This document shows, in pieces, positions 6,237-7,931 of a DNA stretch of 7,931 nucleotides. The number at the start of each line of letters is the position of its first letter. Position 1 is the first letter of the stretch. The translations under genes were made by a program, and so were the position numbers. The DNA comes from CAZYTO01 sp964650405 (GTDB taxonomy: Bacteria; Acidobacteriota; Thermoanaerobaculia; Gp7-AA8), in contig CAZYTO010000267.1 of NCBI GenBank assembly GCA_964650405.1, forward strand, positions 1-7,931. Reading direction: 5' to 3'. The notes under the pieces were generated by a model, which worked only from the letters and a program-made list of their open reading frames with translations, did not search any database and was not told the DNA's origin.

Positions 6237-6254
6237 GGGGCGCTTAAGCGCCCC
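6237..6254 (-). terminator. GC-rich palindrome, possible terminator of the rlmH/zinc-finger transcript
   Basis: GGGGCGCTTAAGCGCCCC is a perfect 18-base palindrome, able to fold as a 7-bp all-GC stem with a TTAA loop. It begins about 31 bases after the zinc-finger gene's stop codon. On the minus strand the following bases are GTTTCGTTTC, an interrupted T-tract, so termination is plausible but would be weaker than with a clean U-run. On the plus strand it is followed by As. Confidence 0.45.
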
Positions 6255-6284
6255 AAAAATCCACAGCAATGGATTCGTCCGACG

Positions 6285-6665
6285 CTACGACAAGAGCCCC
6301 TTCTCCTGCAGCTCCTGGCAGTCGATGCAGAAGGGGGTCCAGGGGACGGCCTGGAGGCGCTTCTCGCCGATGGCGTTGCCGCAGTTGGTGCAGACGCCGA
6401 AGGTCTCGCCCTTGACGCGGGCAAAGGCCTCATCGATGAGCATGAGCAGGTTGCGCTCGCCGTCGGAGAGGGAGAAGTTGAGCTCTTTGGAGTAGGCGCT
6501 GGCAGCCTTGTCGGCGAGATCCTGGATCCCGTCGTCGGGCTGGGCATTGCCGGCGGCCTTGTCACGCTCGTACGAGTCGAGAAGCTCGTTCTGCTTCTTG
6601 CGCAGAGCGTCGATGAACGGCTGATAGGGGTTGGCCTTCGGTTTGGTTTTGGTCGCTGCTGGCAT
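6285..6665 (-). CDS. TraR/DksA-type C4 zinc-finger protein (126 aa)
   Basis: The C-terminal half carries a four-cysteine zinc finger, C92-x2-C95 ... C113-x2-C116 (VCTNCG, FCIDC), within the family's GxxFGVCxxCGxxIxxxRLxAxPxxxxCxxC pattern. The N-terminal helices (about 16-85) should form the coiled coil that enters the RNA polymerase secondary channel. The exact DxxDxA tip motif of DksA is present (D49, D52, A54). It is shorter than E. coli DksA (151 residues), mainly at the N-terminus. By family knowledge it would tune RNA polymerase at promoters, often with ppGpp, but the target genes cannot be told. ATG at 6665 follows AAGGAG (6682-6677), which overlaps the rlmH TAA; only 15 bases separate the genes, so they are probably co-transcribed. 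DksA versus a DksA-like paralogue is undecided. Confidence 0.88.
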   Translation of the reverse strand: MPAATKTKPKANPYQPFIDALRKKQNELLDSYERDKAAGNAQPDDGIQDLADKAASAYSKELNFSLSDGERNLLMLIDEAFARVKGETFGVCTNCGNAIGEKRLQAVPWTPFCIDCQELQEKGLLS

Positions 6666-6680
6666 TCGGCCCGGCTCTCC

Positions 6681-7154
6681 TTACTTGTGATATGGAATGT
6701 TGCGCATCAACGTGCAGGCCCGATAGATCTGTTCCAACAGCACGAGGCGTGCGACCTGATGCGGCAGGGTCATGGCGGAGAGGCTGAGCAGCAGGTCGGC
6801 ATGTTGCCGCACGCTGTCATCGAATCCGACGTCGCCGCCCAGGACGAACGTAACGCCGTGCGGTTGATCGGTCGTCAGTCGCTCGAGCCACTTCGCGAAG
6901 TTCAAAGAATCCAGGGAACGGCCCCGCTCATCGAGCACGACCGTGTACCCGCGCGAGGGGATCGCACCTGCCAGCCGCGCGGAATGGTCGCGGATGATAG
7001 ACCCATCCTTCCCGCTTTGTCTACCGCGCTTCCCTCCGTCGATTTCGACCACCTCGATCGGAAAGAAGTGCTTGATACGACTGAGGTAACGCTCGATTGC
7101 AGCGCCGAACTCAGCGTCGGCATTGGAACCGACCCACAGGAAACGAAATTTCAC
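6681..7154 (-). CDS. rlmH: 23S rRNA (pseudouridine-1915-N3) methyltransferase RlmH
   Basis: This SPOUT-class methyltransferase acts on helix 69 of 23S rRNA in the assembled ribosome, using S-adenosylmethionine. With GTG at 7154 as the start the protein is 157 residues, the normal family length, and begins MKFRFLWVGS. Diagnostic motifs are VVLDERG (72-78), FVLGGDVGF (103-111), LSLSAMTLPHQ (123-133), EQIYRA (141-146) and the C-terminal PYHK (154-157); together they form the knotted cofactor pocket. An upstream in-frame ATG at 7292 would add 46 residues that only read another frame of the preceding gene, so it is rejected. The GTG overlaps the activator's stop (GTGA, 7154-7151), and the nearest purine-rich site GGAGG (7170-7166) is 11 bases away inside that gene. 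Translational coupling is therefore likely. Confidence 0.95.
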   Translation of the reverse strand: MKFRFLWVGSNADAEFGAAIERYLSRIKHFFPIEVVEIDGGKRGRQSGKDGSIIRDHSARLAGAIPSRGYTVVLDERGRSLDSLNFAKWLERLTTDQPHGVTFVLGGDVGFDDSVRQHADLLLSLSAMTLPHQVARLVLLEQIYRACTLMRNIPYHK

Positions 7155-7931
7155 TCGATTCCGTACCTCCGGCGCTTCTCCAGAAGCGTCTTCCGGTTGA
7201 TGCCTAAGACGGCCGCGGCCTTCGAATAGTTCGACCGGGTCTGCCGCAGGATCTCCCGGATGTACCGCGACTCGAGCTCGTCGAGCGTCCACTGTCCCCT
7301 GGCTGCTACTGCAACGAGGTCGCCATCGAGGGGTGGCAGGGAGCCGGCCGTGACGAGCTCGCCTTCCTCCTCCAGCACGGCCCGCTCCACAACGTTCCGC
7401 AGCTCGCGGATGTTGCCCGGCCAGTGGTAGCTGCGGAGCATGGCCATGGCGTCGTCGCGAATGCCCCGCTTGCGGCGGGCGATGAAGCCGCGCACGAGCG
7501 CGTCCAGATCCTCCATCCGCTCGCGCAGCGGCGGAACCCGCAGGGTCACCACGTTGATGCGGTAGAAGAGGTCACGACGCAGAGTCGAGGCGTCGCTGCT
7601 GGAGGAGGAGATGACGCGGGCCGTGAAGTCGATGGCCTGTGAGCCGCCAAGGCGCGTGAGGCGGCGGTCCTGGACGGCGCGCAGGAGCTTGGCCTGCAGA
7701 GCCGGCGTCAGCGCGGCGATCTCGTCGAAGTAGACGGTCCCGCGACCGGCCGCTTCGAGCCGGCCGACCTTACGGGCCGAGGCGTCGGTAAAGGTCCCCT
7801 TCTCATAGCCGAAGAGCTCACTCTCGAAAAGCTCCGAGGGAATGCTGGCGCAGTCGATGGGAACGAAGGGCGCGTCGCGGCGGCTGCCGCAGGCGTGAAT
7901 GGCTTCGGCGAGCTGGTCCTTGCCGCTACCG
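7151..7931 (-). CDS. Sigma-54-type transcriptional activator, NtrC family (C-terminal 259 aa; 5' end beyond window)
   Basis: The visible part starts inside Walker A (GSGK, residues 1-4 of the fragment) and reads through the AAA+ domain to a Fis-type helix-turn-helix. Seen: FVPIDCASIPSELFESELFGYEKG (21-45, shared with the family), Walker B TVYFDE (65-70), arginine-finger region LRRDLFYR (117-124), the sensor II segment WPGNIREL, and a C-terminal HTH around AAAVLGINRKTLLEKRRRYGI. By family knowledge it would use ATP to remodel sigma-54 RNA polymerase from a distant site. Two oddities question this: the GAFTGA loop is GTFTDA (45-50), and the sensor I AATN segment reads SSSSSDA (108-114) and is several residues short. 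The sensory domain is outside the window. It overlaps rlmH by four bases. Confidence 0.9.
   Translation of the reverse strand, partial: GSGKDQLAEAIHACGSRRDAPFVPIDCASIPSELFESELFGYEKGTFTDASARKVGRLEAAGRGTVYFDEIAALTPALQAKLLRAVQDRRLTRLGGSQAIDFTARVISSSSSDASTLRRDLFYRINVVTLRVPPLRERMEDLDALVRGFIARRKRGIRDDAMAMLRSYHWPGNIRELRNVVERAVLEEEGELVTAGSLPPLDGDLVAVAARGQWTLDELESRYIREILRQTRSNYSKAAAVLGINRKTLLEKRRRYGIE

Noticed and set aside
7155..7292. N-terminally extended RlmH starting at 7292
   Set aside because: The extra 46 residues lie entirely inside the activator gene in another frame. The GTG at 7154 gives the standard 157-residue protein beginning MKFRFLWVG.

Overview
This GC-rich bacterial window has every credible gene on the minus strand, so transcription runs from high to low coordinates. 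Oar-like outer-membrane receptors with an N-terminal carboxypeptidase-regulatory-like (Ig-like) domain, present here as a tandem pair, suggest Acidobacteriota (perhaps Vicinamibacteria or Thermoanaerobaculia). The housekeeping genes fit that but do not prove it. This assignment is inference.

Layout in transcription order. (1) 7931-7151: the C-terminal 259 residues of a sigma-54-type (NtrC-family) activator, cut by the window edge; its GAFTGA loop and sensor I are degenerate. (2) 7154-6681: rlmH, the 23S rRNA pseudouridine-1915 methyltransferase, starting with GTG inside the activator's last codons. (3) 6665-6285: a TraR/DksA-type C4 zinc-finger protein whose Shine-Dalgarno overlaps the rlmH stop. 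(4) A 149-bp gap with a GC-rich palindrome (possible terminator) and a 28-bp imperfect inverted repeat. (5) 6135-4759: a delta subunit of DNA polymerase III (holA) with an apparent insertion. (6) A 254-bp gap with an operator-like dyad, a candidate -10 and a long leader. (7) 4504-1454: a complete 1016-residue TonB-dependent, Oar-like receptor. (8) A 1002-bp gap with repeats, an intrinsic terminator pointing the wrong way, and the promoter and leader of the next gene. (9) 451-1: the first 150 residues of a second, paralogous receptor.

Genes 1-3 look like one translationally coupled unit for gene regulation and ribosome maturation, followed by a replication gene. The receptor pair is the accessory part. 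The two receptors share about 69% identity over the first 124 mature residues (86 of 124 by hand count), and their leaders are also homologous. Each leader has the same Shine-Dalgarno at the same spacing, a hairpin at the same offset, the same 10-mer exactly 160 bases upstream of the start codon, and a gap-free 56-codon open frame whose stop overlaps the receptor start.

The most interesting items are the shared receptor leaders, the operator-like repeats at 4694-4748, the orphan plus-strand terminator at 765-805, the intergenic repeat families, and the EF-hand-like loop plus four cysteine pairs in the complete receptor. I found no tRNA, rRNA, CRISPR array, transposase or phage gene. No clearly new multi-gene system is evident.
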